From the NCBI RefSeq assembly GCF_900172345.1, contig NZ_FWFY01000003.1:372001-436000 (forward strand): DNA of 64,000 nucleotides, read 5' to 3'. Shown piece after piece: positions 47,574-55,998 of the stretch (position 1 is its first letter; every line of letters starts with the position of its first letter). The notes under the pieces were generated by a model. That model made no database searches. It saw only the letters and a program-made list of their open reading frames with translations, and was not told the DNA's origin. The position numbers and the translations under genes are program-made. The stretch is from Limimaricola soesokkakensis. GTDB taxonomy: Bacteria; Pseudomonadota; Alphaproteobacteria; Rhodobacterales; Rhodobacteraceae.

Positions 47574-47606
47574 GGGCTGCCGGATCAAGTCCGGCAGCCC
47601 TTTTTT
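47574..47606 (+). terminator. strong hairpin with T-run on the plus strand
   Basis: A perfect 11-bp stem (47574-47584 with 47590-47600) followed by TTTTTT at 47601-47606. The form is a plus-strand terminator, yet both flanking genes are on the minus strand. It may block antisense transcription through the poly-Asp genes. Confidence 0.75.
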
Positions 47607-47672
47607 CAGTCAGTTTCCAGATCGTCCAGACACCCGACAACGCGAGAGCCGTAGGCCGTTCTCCTGGCCCAT

Positions 47673-48533
<861 letters not shown>

Positions 48534-49070
48534 CGGAATATCCTTTTCGATCCCGGCAGGTGATCAGGGTGTCATTGGCCGGTTTGGCGGACGGCTGCGC
48601 CCCATGAGGAGAGCGGGATTCGCTCCCGCTGGCTATCATCCGTAGGTTTATCGGGTCAGAAAGCAGGACGGATGCCGTGGCATAAACCTTGGTTTATGCT
48701 TGCCTCGAGTTCAGGCTTCTATGCTTCGTTTTGGCGGGCCAGACGAGAGAGGCCCTGCCAGTAGGGCGTGGGGTGGTATGCGGAGCTGTCGCTCGGGTCC
48801 GCCGTGTAGCCGGAATTGTACCTCGGTCAGGCCGCCGCGGTCCGAAGTTACAGGCAGTAAATAAGGTCGATTAATACCTTTGCCTCATTTTATGCGCCGG
48901 CTGGGTATTATATTTGTTAATAGTAATTCTTTCGATCTTTAGTATATTGACGGATAATTAATTCCAAGGTACTATCTTTGAGGGCCGAGGAAAGTATGGG
49001 GGTGCGAACCACAATACGGGACTACGGTGTGCATTTTTATTCAGTTTGACTTGTTGGTGGGTTTAAGGTC
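48534..49070. other. divergent intergenic region, AT-rich on the right
   Basis: 537 bases between the Asp-rich gene (minus) and a LuxR gene (plus). From about 48880 to 49060 the DNA is markedly AT-rich (TATTATATTTGTTAATAG and similar), unusual for this genome and consistent with a regulated promoter or H-NS-like silencer target. A 61-codon frame at 48689-48874 has no ribosome site or homology. Confidence 0.6.
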
Positions 49071-49835
49071 ATGTCAGTGTCTATTTTAGCGCTTATTCCA
49101 GATACGAGTGAAGACAACGAAGTAGTCAATGCCCTGCATGAATATAATGAGCAGAGCACTAGCGACCGAATTTGCATTGCCTCGCCCGAGGAGGGATTAG
49201 CCGGGCTTCCGGGGCGCGTGCATTCCTATGGCATGCGCCTGGTGATGATCGACTCCGGTACATTGGCGCGAAAGGGCAGCTCTACCGTCATGATGCTGCA
49301 ACGTCGCTACCCCAAGGCCAGCATCGTCTGTATCGGAGGGCGGTATTCCCGTTCCAGCGTCCTGAGCGCGCTTTCGCTTGGCGTTCACGGGTTCATCGGG
49401 CGGTTCCAGTCGCCATCCCAGATCCGGCAAGCAATCGATATCGTGCTGAACGGTGGCATCTATCTTCCCGATCTTGCAACCGAACGCCCGCAGATCGAGG
49501 TCGTGGCATCGTCCCGTAGCAATGGTGGACGCGATCACTTCGCAACGACAGAACGGCGCTATCAAGAAGAATTGGGCCTCTCGCCTCGCCAAGCGGTCGT
49601 CTTGGCCCTCCTGTCCGAAGGCATGACCAACAAGGCCATTGCCAGGCACCTCGATCTGGCAGAGGCCACGGTAAAGGTGCATGTCAGTGCGATCTATCGC
49701 GCCCTGAGCGTTCGTAACCGTGCGGGCGCCGTGGCCGTCGCACTTTCCCTGCCGCACCGGGCCTCGGCGGATCTCGAAAGACATTCGGAGGCTTCTGAAC
49801 ACGCCGCCGGCGGGCTGTCTCCGGACCCGGTCTAA
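49071..49835 (+). CDS. LuxR-family regulator with atypical receiver
   Basis: 254 aa. An N-terminal receiver-like domain keeps Asp61 in LVMIDSG, at the phosphoacceptor position, but lacks the acidic pair near the start, the Thr/Ser (IVCIGGR) and the conserved Lys (GFIGRF). The LuxR HTH (LGLSPRQAVVLALLSEGMTNKAIARHL ... VHVSAIYRALSV) is complete. No cognate kinase is nearby. It may work without phosphorylation. Adjacent to the Asp-rich genes. Confidence 0.85.
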   Translation: MSVSILALIPDTSEDNEVVNALHEYNEQSTSDRICIASPEEGLAGLPGRVHSYGMRLVMIDSGTLARKGSSTVMMLQRRYPKASIVCIGGRYSRSSVLSALSLGVHGFIGRFQSPSQIRQAIDIVLNGGIYLPDLATERPQIEVVASSRSNGGRDHFATTERRYQEELGLSPRQAVVLALLSEGMTNKAIARHLDLAEATVKVHVSAIYRALSVRNRAGAVAVALSLPHRASADLERHSEASEHAAGGLSPDPV

Positions 49836-49850
49836 CTCCCATTCGCGAGA

Positions 49851-49886
49851 AGGCGCTGCTCCGCAATCAAATGCGGAGCAGCGCCT
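49851..49886 (+). terminator. long hairpin after the LuxR gene
   Basis: A perfect 15-bp stem (49851-49865 with 49872-49886, six-base loop) 16 bases past the stop. No T-run follows. Confidence 0.7.
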
Positions 49887-49996
49887 GAAACGACCTGTCG
49901 CCGATGCGCAGTACCGCCAATACGGCGCCTGCCGTGTGGTCGGAGTGTCTTGGTCCGGCCGTGAGCAGCTGCGGCGCATTGCGGTCGCCGAATGCC

Positions 49997-50839
49997 TCAG
50001 CGCGCGAGAATGAGCGGCATGCGCGCCGCGGTCAGCATCTCGCGGGTGGTGCCGCCGAAAAGCTGCTCGCGCAGCCGCGAATGGCCATAGGCCCCCATCA
50101 CCACCGCCTCGGCGCCGGTGTCGAAGGCATGGCGACGCAGCACTTCGGAGACACGGAACCGGCTGCGCGCCAGAACCGAAACCTCGACCTTGACCCCGTT
50201 GCGCGCCAGAAACAGCGCGAGATCGCCGCCCGGGTCGGAACGGTCTCCGACCTGCACGTCGGGATCGACGATCACCACGTCGACGCAGCCCGCGCGGCGC
50301 AGCATCGGCAGAGCGGCGCGCACCGCGACCATCGCTTCGCGGCTGTCGTCCCAAGCCACCATCAGCCGAGAGGGGCTGGGCGCGATCTCGGCGCCGCCAT
50401 CGGGAACGACGATTACCGGCAGCCCACCTGTAAATAGCGCCGCCTCCAGCGTCGCGACCTGCAGCGGGCGCGCTTCGGGACCATAGGGTGCGGCGGCGAC
50501 GATCCGATCGGCAAGCCGGGCGATGCGGCCAACCTCGTGACCGATGAGCCCTTCGCGGATGTGGTGGCGATGCAGTTGCACATTGCCGCGATGCGCCGGG
50601 ATCAGCGGCCGGATCTCGGCCTCCAACTCGCGGGCGCGTTCGCGCGCGGTCTCCGGGTCGGGCATGGTCAGCATGAGCGCCGGTCCCGCCAGATAGGCGT
50701 CCGGCGGCGTGCTCTCGATCCCGAGGCAATGGATGTCGAGATGCGCCTCGTCAGTTTCGGTGAGCGCGAGCGCTGTAGCGATGGCGCCGCGATCCAGCGC
50801 GGCGTCGGTGGCCAGGACGGCGACGGTTCCTCGGGGCAT
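49997..50839 (-). CDS. universal stress protein, tandem-type
   Basis: 280 aa. The C-terminal Usp half is clear (MVAWDDSREAMVAVRAALPML, then DTGAEAVVMGAYGHSRLREQLFGGTTREML, containing the ATP-loop pattern G-x2-G-x9-G). The N-terminal half is a diverged Usp fold. RBS AGGAGAG precedes the ATG at 50839; an upstream ATG at 50884 is less likely. Divergent from the cytochrome gene, with two FNR-type operators between. Confidence 0.87.
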   Translation of the reverse strand: MPRGTVAVLATDAALDRGAIATALALTETDEAHLDIHCLGIESTPPDAYLAGPALMLTMPDPETARERARELEAEIRPLIPAHRGNVQLHRHHIREGLIGHEVGRIARLADRIVAAAPYGPEARPLQVATLEAALFTGGLPVIVVPDGGAEIAPSPSRLMVAWDDSREAMVAVRAALPMLRRAGCVDVVIVDPDVQVGDRSDPGGDLALFLARNGVKVEVSVLARSRFRVSEVLRRHAFDTGAEAVVMGAYGHSRLREQLFGGTTREMLTAARMPLILAR

Positions 50840-50895
50840 GTGTCTCTCCTGTGAATGCGATGCGCCAAGGCTGCCGTCTTGCATGACGTCACGCC

Positions 50896-50909
50896 TTGAT
50901 CCCGATCAA
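50896..50909. promoter_or_regulatory. FNR/FnrL-type operator
   Basis: TTGATcccgATCAA, a perfect match to TTGAT-N4-ATCAA, 57 bases upstream of the minus-strand Usp start. Confidence 0.85.
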
Positions 50910-50927
50910 GCCGACGGGCGGCGGCGC

Positions 50928-50941
50928 TTGATCCAGATCAA
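50928..50941. promoter_or_regulatory. FNR/FnrL-type operator
   Basis: TTGATccagATCAA, a perfect consensus match, 76 bases upstream of the cytochrome c start; centres of the two sites are 32 bases apart. Confidence 0.85.
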
Positions 50942-51016
50942 TGCGCCGCCGCGACGGAGCGGCGAGTGCTCAGGGCAGGGGCCGGTACGGGCCCGGAGGC
51001 ATCGATGGAGCAGGAC

Positions 51017-51424
51017 ATGAAACCGATCATCACCGCGGTCGCGCTGACGGGGGCGGCGCTGCTGGGCGCCTGCGCCGTGCCGGAGCCGGAATTGCCCACG
51101 GGGCGCGCGCTCTTCATAGAGAACTGCGCCGCGTGCCATGGCGCGGGCGGGCGGGGCAACGGCCCGCTGGCCGAGGGGCTACCGCGGCCCCCGGCCGACC
51201 TGACACGGCTGCGCGCAGAGGGCGAGCCGTTCCCGATGGTCCATGTCATGTCCTATATCGACGGCTATTTCCGGCAGGACGACCCGGCGCCAGTGATGCC
51301 CGAATACTCGCAGGTCTTCACCGGCCCGACCCTGCATGTCGATACGGGCGACGGGATCCTCACGCCGACGCCCCAGCCGCTGGTGGCACTCTCCGAATAT
51401 CTCGAAACACTGCAGGAGGGATGA
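51017..51424 (+). CDS. lipoprotein cytochrome c
   Basis: 135 aa. Lipobox LTGAALLGAC gives a lipid-anchored periplasmic protein. Single haem site CAACH with following GAGGRGNGPLA, and a probable axial Met in VMPEYS. It resembles small class I cytochromes that carry electrons to terminal oxidases or nitrogen-oxide reductases. ATG 51017 follows GGAG; ATG 51005 is an alternative. FNR operator upstream. Confidence 0.88.
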   Translation: MKPIITAVALTGAALLGACAVPEPELPTGRALFIENCAACHGAGGRGNGPLAEGLPRPPADLTRLRAEGEPFPMVHVMSYIDGYFRQDDPAPVMPEYSQVFTGPTLHVDTGDGILTPTPQPLVALSEYLETLQEG

Positions 51425-51434
51425 TCCAGATCAA
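51421..51434. promoter_or_regulatory. FNR-like operator, one mismatch
   Basis: ATGATccagATCAA overlaps the cytochrome stop and lies 48 bases upstream of the next gene. Confidence 0.6.
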
Positions 51435-51481
51435 GGCGCGCGGCCGAGCTCCGTCGATACTGAAGACAGGAGGACATCGAC

Positions 51482-51925
51482 ATGACGCTCACACCGCTGA
51501 TGAAACGCGTGGCGCTGGCCAAGTCGCTGGGTCTCGTGTTCGGGCTTGCAGCACCGCTGCTGCTGACGCCGGTTTCGGCTGCGGAAACCATGCTGGTCTG
51601 GGGCATTGTGCTCTGGTCGGTGATCCTCGGCGCACTGGTCGGCTTGGCGGGACAATTTGACCGCGTGCCAGTGTTCGACATCCACCTGCCGGCCGGCTTT
51701 CGCGGTAGCTGGATCGGGCTCTGGATGGGCGTGGTGTTGCTGCTCGTGGCGCAGGAGCCTTTGGGCGTCGTCTGGGCGCGCTCCGAATGGCTGCCGCAGC
51801 CGGGGCCGGGGGCCTGGTGGCTGATCGCCGAAGCGACGCTGATCGGCGCGCTGATCGACCTTGCGGTGACGGCAGTCACCGATCCGACGACCCGCGGCAC
51901 CGGCCAGAGAAGGCCGCGTCACTGA
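51482..51925 (+). CDS. small membrane protein, function unknown
   Basis: 147 aa with about four hydrophobic segments (SLGLVFGLAAPLLLTPVSA, VLWSVILGALVGLAG, WIGLWMGVVLLLVAQ, EATLIGALIDLAVTAV). No family recognised. A GGAGGACATCGAC region precedes ATG 51482. Set between a cytochrome and Usp genes in an FNR-controlled group. Confidence 0.7.
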   Translation: MTLTPLMKRVALAKSLGLVFGLAAPLLLTPVSAAETMLVWGIVLWSVILGALVGLAGQFDRVPVFDIHLPAGFRGSWIGLWMGVVLLLVAQEPLGVVWARSEWLPQPGPGAWWLIAEATLIGALIDLAVTAVTDPTTRGTGQRRPRH

Positions 51926-51951
51926 TCGCCCATTTCAAGGGAGGAAACCCC

Positions 51952-52794
51952 ATGCCCGGCATGCTGATGGCGAGCGATCTCTCGGCCCGGAGCGGCCATG
52001 CCCTCGAAAGGGCGCTGCAACTCGCGGCGACGCTCGGGGCCGAACTCGAAATTCTTCACGTGGTCGATGACAGCCTGCCAAGCCGCATCGCCGAGGAAGC
52101 AGGGCAGTCCGCGTACGAGATGCTGTCGCGCGATGCCGCTGGTACGGCACGGGTGAACCTGCGTTTCGGCCATCCCTGGCGCGTGGTCGTCGACCATATC
52201 GCGCAGCGGCGCTTCGATCTGGTGGTGATGGGCGCGCATCGCGACCGCGGCATTCTCGACCTGTTTCGGGGCAGCGTCCTGCACCGCTGCGTGCAGATGT
52301 CGCAAGCCCCCGTGCTTGTGGTGTCGGATCGGCCGGTCCGCCCCTATGCCCGGCTGATGACCGCCACCAGCTTCGCGGCGCGCGATGCTGAAGCGGCGCG
52401 TCTCGCCGCGCGGCTGGCAAAGGGGGCGACGATGCGGCTCGTGCATGCCTACCGCGTGCCCTTCGGTGGACTTGGCTACCGCATGGACGAGACCGGCGAC
52501 ATTACCAAGCACGACCGCGACGAGATCGAGGAGCCGATGCTGATCCAGCTCCGGCAGATGCAGGAGCGCCTGTCGCAGGATGGCGTCACGGTCGATATCG
52601 GCCTGATCGAGGGGCGTGCGACGCAGGCCGTGCTCGGTGCGGTGGAGAGCGAGGAGATCGACCTGCTGGCCATCGGCCGACATGGCGCCGAGGGGCACGT
52701 GCCGATGACCATGGGCCGCGTCGCGTCGGAATTGCTGGCCCATCTGCCCTGCGACCTTCTGGTGCATCCGGGCCGTTCGCCGCAGGCGCGGTGA
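51952..52794 (+). CDS. universal stress protein, tandem-type
   Basis: 280 aa, two Usp domains. First: MLMASDLSARSGHALERALQLAA and FDLVVMGAHRDRGILDLFRGSVLHRCV. Second: VESEEIDLLAIGRHGAEGHVPMTMGRVASELL, each with a G-x2-G-like ATP loop pattern. Strong AAGGGAGGAAA site. Likely in one transcript with the preceding membrane protein gene (26-base gap). Confidence 0.9.
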   Translation: MPGMLMASDLSARSGHALERALQLAATLGAELEILHVVDDSLPSRIAEEAGQSAYEMLSRDAAGTARVNLRFGHPWRVVVDHIAQRRFDLVVMGAHRDRGILDLFRGSVLHRCVQMSQAPVLVVSDRPVRPYARLMTATSFAARDAEAARLAARLAKGATMRLVHAYRVPFGGLGYRMDETGDITKHDRDEIEEPMLIQLRQMQERLSQDGVTVDIGLIEGRATQAVLGAVESEEIDLLAIGRHGAEGHVPMTMGRVASELLAHLPCDLLVHPGRSPQAR

Positions 52795-52870
52795 CCGCGC
52801 CCCGGGCCGGCTCATTCGAATGCGTCGCCGAATGACCGCTGCCATGCGCCGGCATTCCGCGCCGAGCGGC

Positions 52871-52884
52871 TTGACCTGGATCAA
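52871..52884. promoter_or_regulatory. FNR/FnrL-like operator, one mismatch
   Basis: TTGACctggATCAA, 76 bases upstream of the next Usp gene; TTGAC halves are common in FnrL sites. Confidence 0.75.
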
Positions 52885-52960
52885 CGCGCCCTCGGACCGG
52901 CAGGGCTAGGATCGATCCTGACAGGAGGGCGGCTCCCACGTCCGAACGGAGGCTTCGCTG

Positions 52961-53815
52961 ATGCAACGGATATTGATTGCCACCGACTTGGCCGAGCAGG
53001 GCGATATCGCGCTGCGGCGTGGCGCAACGCTGGCACGGGAATGCGGTGCGCAGCTCGTGCTCCTGCATGTCATGCAGGACGGCCTGCCGGACGATCTGCA
53101 CGCGACCTTCGAGAGGGCGCTCATGGCGCGACTGGAAGGGCAGGCCATCGGCCTGCGCGACCGCTTCGGCCTCGATGTGGTGGCGCGCATCGGCGTCGGC
53201 ACCGACTGGATGGTGATCCTCGACCGGGTCGGGGAGGAGGGCGCCGATCTGCTGATCCTCGGCGCGCACCGGCATCCCGGCCTGATCGACCTGTTTCGCG
53301 GTACCACGGTCGAACGGGTGGCAAAGGCCTGCGGCGTGCCGCTGCTGGTCGCGCGTGACGACAGCAATCGGCCCTATCGTTCGGTCCTGCTTGCCACGGA
53401 TTTCTCAGGCGCCGCGCGCGAGGCGCTCGTGGTCGCGCGCAGGCTGGCACCCATAGCCCGCATCCGCCTGCTGCATTGCTATACCGTGCCGTTCGGCGGG
53501 GTGCTGCGCGGCACGGCGCGTGGCACCGTGATGTCGGGTGAACGGCTGCGCGCGCGGGCTCGGGCCGAAACCGCCATGGAGACCTTTCTCGGTGGGATCG
53601 AGGATATCGTCGGCCCCTCCGACCGCGAGCTGATCGAAGGCGAGACAGTTTCGGCGATCCGCGACGAGATCCGCTCCGCGCCGACCGATCTGCTGGTGCT
53701 CGGGACGCATACCCGCTCGCGGCTGTCCGAGGCGCTGCTGGGCAGCGTGGCGCGCGGCCTCATGGCGGACCCGCCCTGCGACATCCTCGCCGTGCCGCCC
53801 TCGATCCCCGTCTGA
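52961..53815 (+). CDS. universal stress protein, tandem-type
   Basis: 284 aa, two Usp domains. MQRILIATDLAEQGDIALRRGATLA with ADLLILGAHRHPGLIDLFRGTTVERV, then SVLLATDFSGAAREALVVA with DLLVLGTHTRSRLSEALLGSVARGLM. Paralogue of the gene at 51952-52794 (both share the HAYRVPFGG/HCYTVPFGG element). Own FNR-like operator upstream. Confidence 0.92.
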   Translation: MQRILIATDLAEQGDIALRRGATLARECGAQLVLLHVMQDGLPDDLHATFERALMARLEGQAIGLRDRFGLDVVARIGVGTDWMVILDRVGEEGADLLILGAHRHPGLIDLFRGTTVERVAKACGVPLLVARDDSNRPYRSVLLATDFSGAAREALVVARRLAPIARIRLLHCYTVPFGGVLRGTARGTVMSGERLRARARAETAMETFLGGIEDIVGPSDRELIEGETVSAIRDEIRSAPTDLLVLGTHTRSRLSEALLGSVARGLMADPPCDILAVPPSIPV

Positions 53816-53835
53816 CCCTCGAAAGGAGTCGACCC

Positions 53836-54663
53836 ATGACCTGCCGTACCATCGCCCTGTGCTTTACGGATGGCGCGAGCGCCCAGACCCTGGCCCGGAC
53901 CGGCGCCGCGCTCGCGCGGCAGCATGGCGCGCATCTTCTCGGGCTTCATGTGCTGCCCGATCCCGTCGTCCATGCCTCGGTCTCGATGTATGTCACCGGC
54001 GAGATCCTGACACAGATCCGCGCCGGGCAACGCGACACGGCCCTCGAGATCGAAACCGCCTTCAAGGCGGCGGCGGAGGCCGAAGGCGTGACGCCCGAAT
54101 GGCGCTGTCTTGAGGCGCGCCTCGCCACGATCGGCGAACGCCTGTGCGAAAGCGCCCGCGCGGCCGATCTGGTCCTCGTCATGCGGCCCGAGAGGGACGC
54201 GGCGGGCCGCCCGCAGGAGGAGTTGATCCGCAATGCGGGGCGTCCGGTGCTGATGATCCCGCCGGGCTATCAGCCCGGTGCGCTCGGAGCCTCGGCCGTG
54301 ATCGGCTGGAGCGCCACACGGGAGGCGACGCGCGCCGCGCATGACGCGCGCCTGCTACTTGATGAGGGTGCCGAGGTGGTGCTGCTCAGCGTCGAGAAGG
54401 CGCCGGACCCCGGCGAACAGGACTATCCTGCCAACGAGATGGCGGCGATGTTCAGCCGTCACGGCATGAAGGCGACCGTCACCCACAGATCTCCGGGCGA
54501 GAGCCGGATCGCAGAGGTGATCGAGCGCGAGGCCTTCGAGACCGGCGCCAGCTTCATCGCCACGGGCGCCTTCGGACATTCCAAGGCCTATGATTTCGTG
54601 CTGGGCACGGTGACGCGCGACCTGATGCAGCGCGCCAAGCGCCCGGTGCTGTTTTCGAAGTGA
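53836..54663 (+). CDS. universal stress protein, tandem-type
   Basis: 275 aa, diverged tandem Usp: IALCFTDGASAQTLARTGAALA, then VIGWSATREATRAAHDARLLL and GASFIATGAFGHSKAYDFVLGTVTRDLM. It resembles the gene at 49997-50839. Follows the previous Usp by 20 bases with an AAAGGAG site, so co-transcribed. Confidence 0.9.
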   Translation: MTCRTIALCFTDGASAQTLARTGAALARQHGAHLLGLHVLPDPVVHASVSMYVTGEILTQIRAGQRDTALEIETAFKAAAEAEGVTPEWRCLEARLATIGERLCESARAADLVLVMRPERDAAGRPQEELIRNAGRPVLMIPPGYQPGALGASAVIGWSATREATRAAHDARLLLDEGAEVVLLSVEKAPDPGEQDYPANEMAAMFSRHGMKATVTHRSPGESRIAEVIEREAFETGASFIATGAFGHSKAYDFVLGTVTRDLMQRAKRPVLFSK

Positions 54664-54798
54664 GGCGCGCGGCGCCGATCCCGGAATGGATCGAGCCCGC
54701 GACCGGCGCGCGATCCGCGGCCGTGAATGGCCTCTCGATGCTTGACCTCACCTGCTCGCGCGGCCCAGTAGCTTTGAGGCCACCCAAGGGAGCGACGC

Positions 54799-55464
54799 GT
54801 GCCGATCTTTCAGGTCAAGGGACTTCGAATCCTGTTCGTGCATATCCCGAAAACCGGCGGCTCCTCGGTCTCGCGCTGGCTCGGGGATGCGGGCGCCGAG
54901 GCGTTCCGAATTCCGACGCGCACCGCCCTGCCATGTCCGCCGCAGCACTTCCACGCCGAACTGCTGGGTGCGTTGTTTCCCGGATCAGGGTGGTTCGACT
55001 ATGCCTTCGCGATCACCCGCCACCCGGAGGCGCGGATGATCAGCGAGTATGTCTGGCGCAGGTCCGGCGGGCGAAAGCTGCGCCAATGGGGCGGGTTGCG
55101 CCGTTCGGCCGTCGCCGAGGTATCGCCCGAGACACGCGGTCGCGACTTTTCGCGCTGGCTGCGTCAGAACCTGCGGGCGGTCGAGCAGAACCCCTATCAC
55201 CTGAGCAATCACCTTCGCCCGCAGGTCGAGTTCACCGCTCTGCCGGGGCTTGAGATCTTCCGCTTCGAGGATGGGATGGAGCCGGTCTTCGCCCGGCTGT
55301 CGGAAGTGACCGGCATAAACTCGCCACAAGATCTGCCGCGGGAGAAGGCGACCGGCGGGCTGGAGGTGCCGCTGCAGGCCGGAGACCGGGCGCGGATCGA
55401 GATGCGATACGCGATGGATTACGACCGGTTCGGTTATGGCCGCGGTGGGGTGGGCGGCAATTAG
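54799..55464 (+). CDS. sulfotransferase family 2-like protein
   Basis: 221 aa. N-terminal PAPS loop FVHIPKTGGSSVSRWL and the later AFAITRHPEARMISEYVWR (R-x7-S) are sulfotransferase hallmarks. GTG start with AAGGGAG at good spacing. Substrate unknown, probably a carbohydrate. Distinct in sequence from the sulfotransferase-like gene at 24045-24926, and here with native-like base composition. Confidence 0.83.
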   Translation: MPIFQVKGLRILFVHIPKTGGSSVSRWLGDAGAEAFRIPTRTALPCPPQHFHAELLGALFPGSGWFDYAFAITRHPEARMISEYVWRRSGGRKLRQWGGLRRSAVAEVSPETRGRDFSRWLRQNLRAVEQNPYHLSNHLRPQVEFTALPGLEIFRFEDGMEPVFARLSEVTGINSPQDLPREKATGGLEVPLQAGDRARIEMRYAMDYDRFGYGRGGVGGN

Positions 55465-55998
55465 GCCCGCTCGGATCGACCCTTCGGGTACCGGTCACGC
55501 GCATTTTTCCAGTAAGGTTTCGCACTAAAGCCTGTCGAGCCGCATGCGCCATCGTGTGGCCATCGTGTGCCGCGCGTCTGGAAACCCTGACACCGCACGC
55601 CAATGCGGCAGCCGGGCCGATCAAGCGCTCAATTCGTGACGCGCCACCTTCATCACGAAGCTACCCGGACGGGGAAGTGTGCTCTCTTTGCAGTGGCTTC
55701 AGCCGTGTCACAAAGGCTCCGCCCACGGTCCGACCCCGTGGAGACGTTATTCAGCCAAAGCGTGCGGGGGACTCCCCTGCCAGTCGCGTGACCGAACACG
55801 GAACGCCCGGAGCCGGGCATCGGGGGCGCGTTGTGTGCCATTCACGCACAACTCCCTGAAACATGATGCGTGACGCACCGTAAATCTCCGTGATTTGCCA
55901 GATCGCCGTCACCACATAATATGATGAAAGAAAAAGATTCGCCTGTGGGGGACGGGACCGCGCGACCGAGACGCGCCAACGGACGAGAGAATGGGCCG
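55465..55998. other. intergenic region upstream of prkA
   Basis: 534 bases with no convincing gene. TAATAT near 55916 is a possible -10 element of the prkA promoter. Confidence 0.5.

Noticed and set aside
48689-48874. 61-codon ORF in the divergent region
   Set aside because: No ribosome site, no homology, composition not coding-like.
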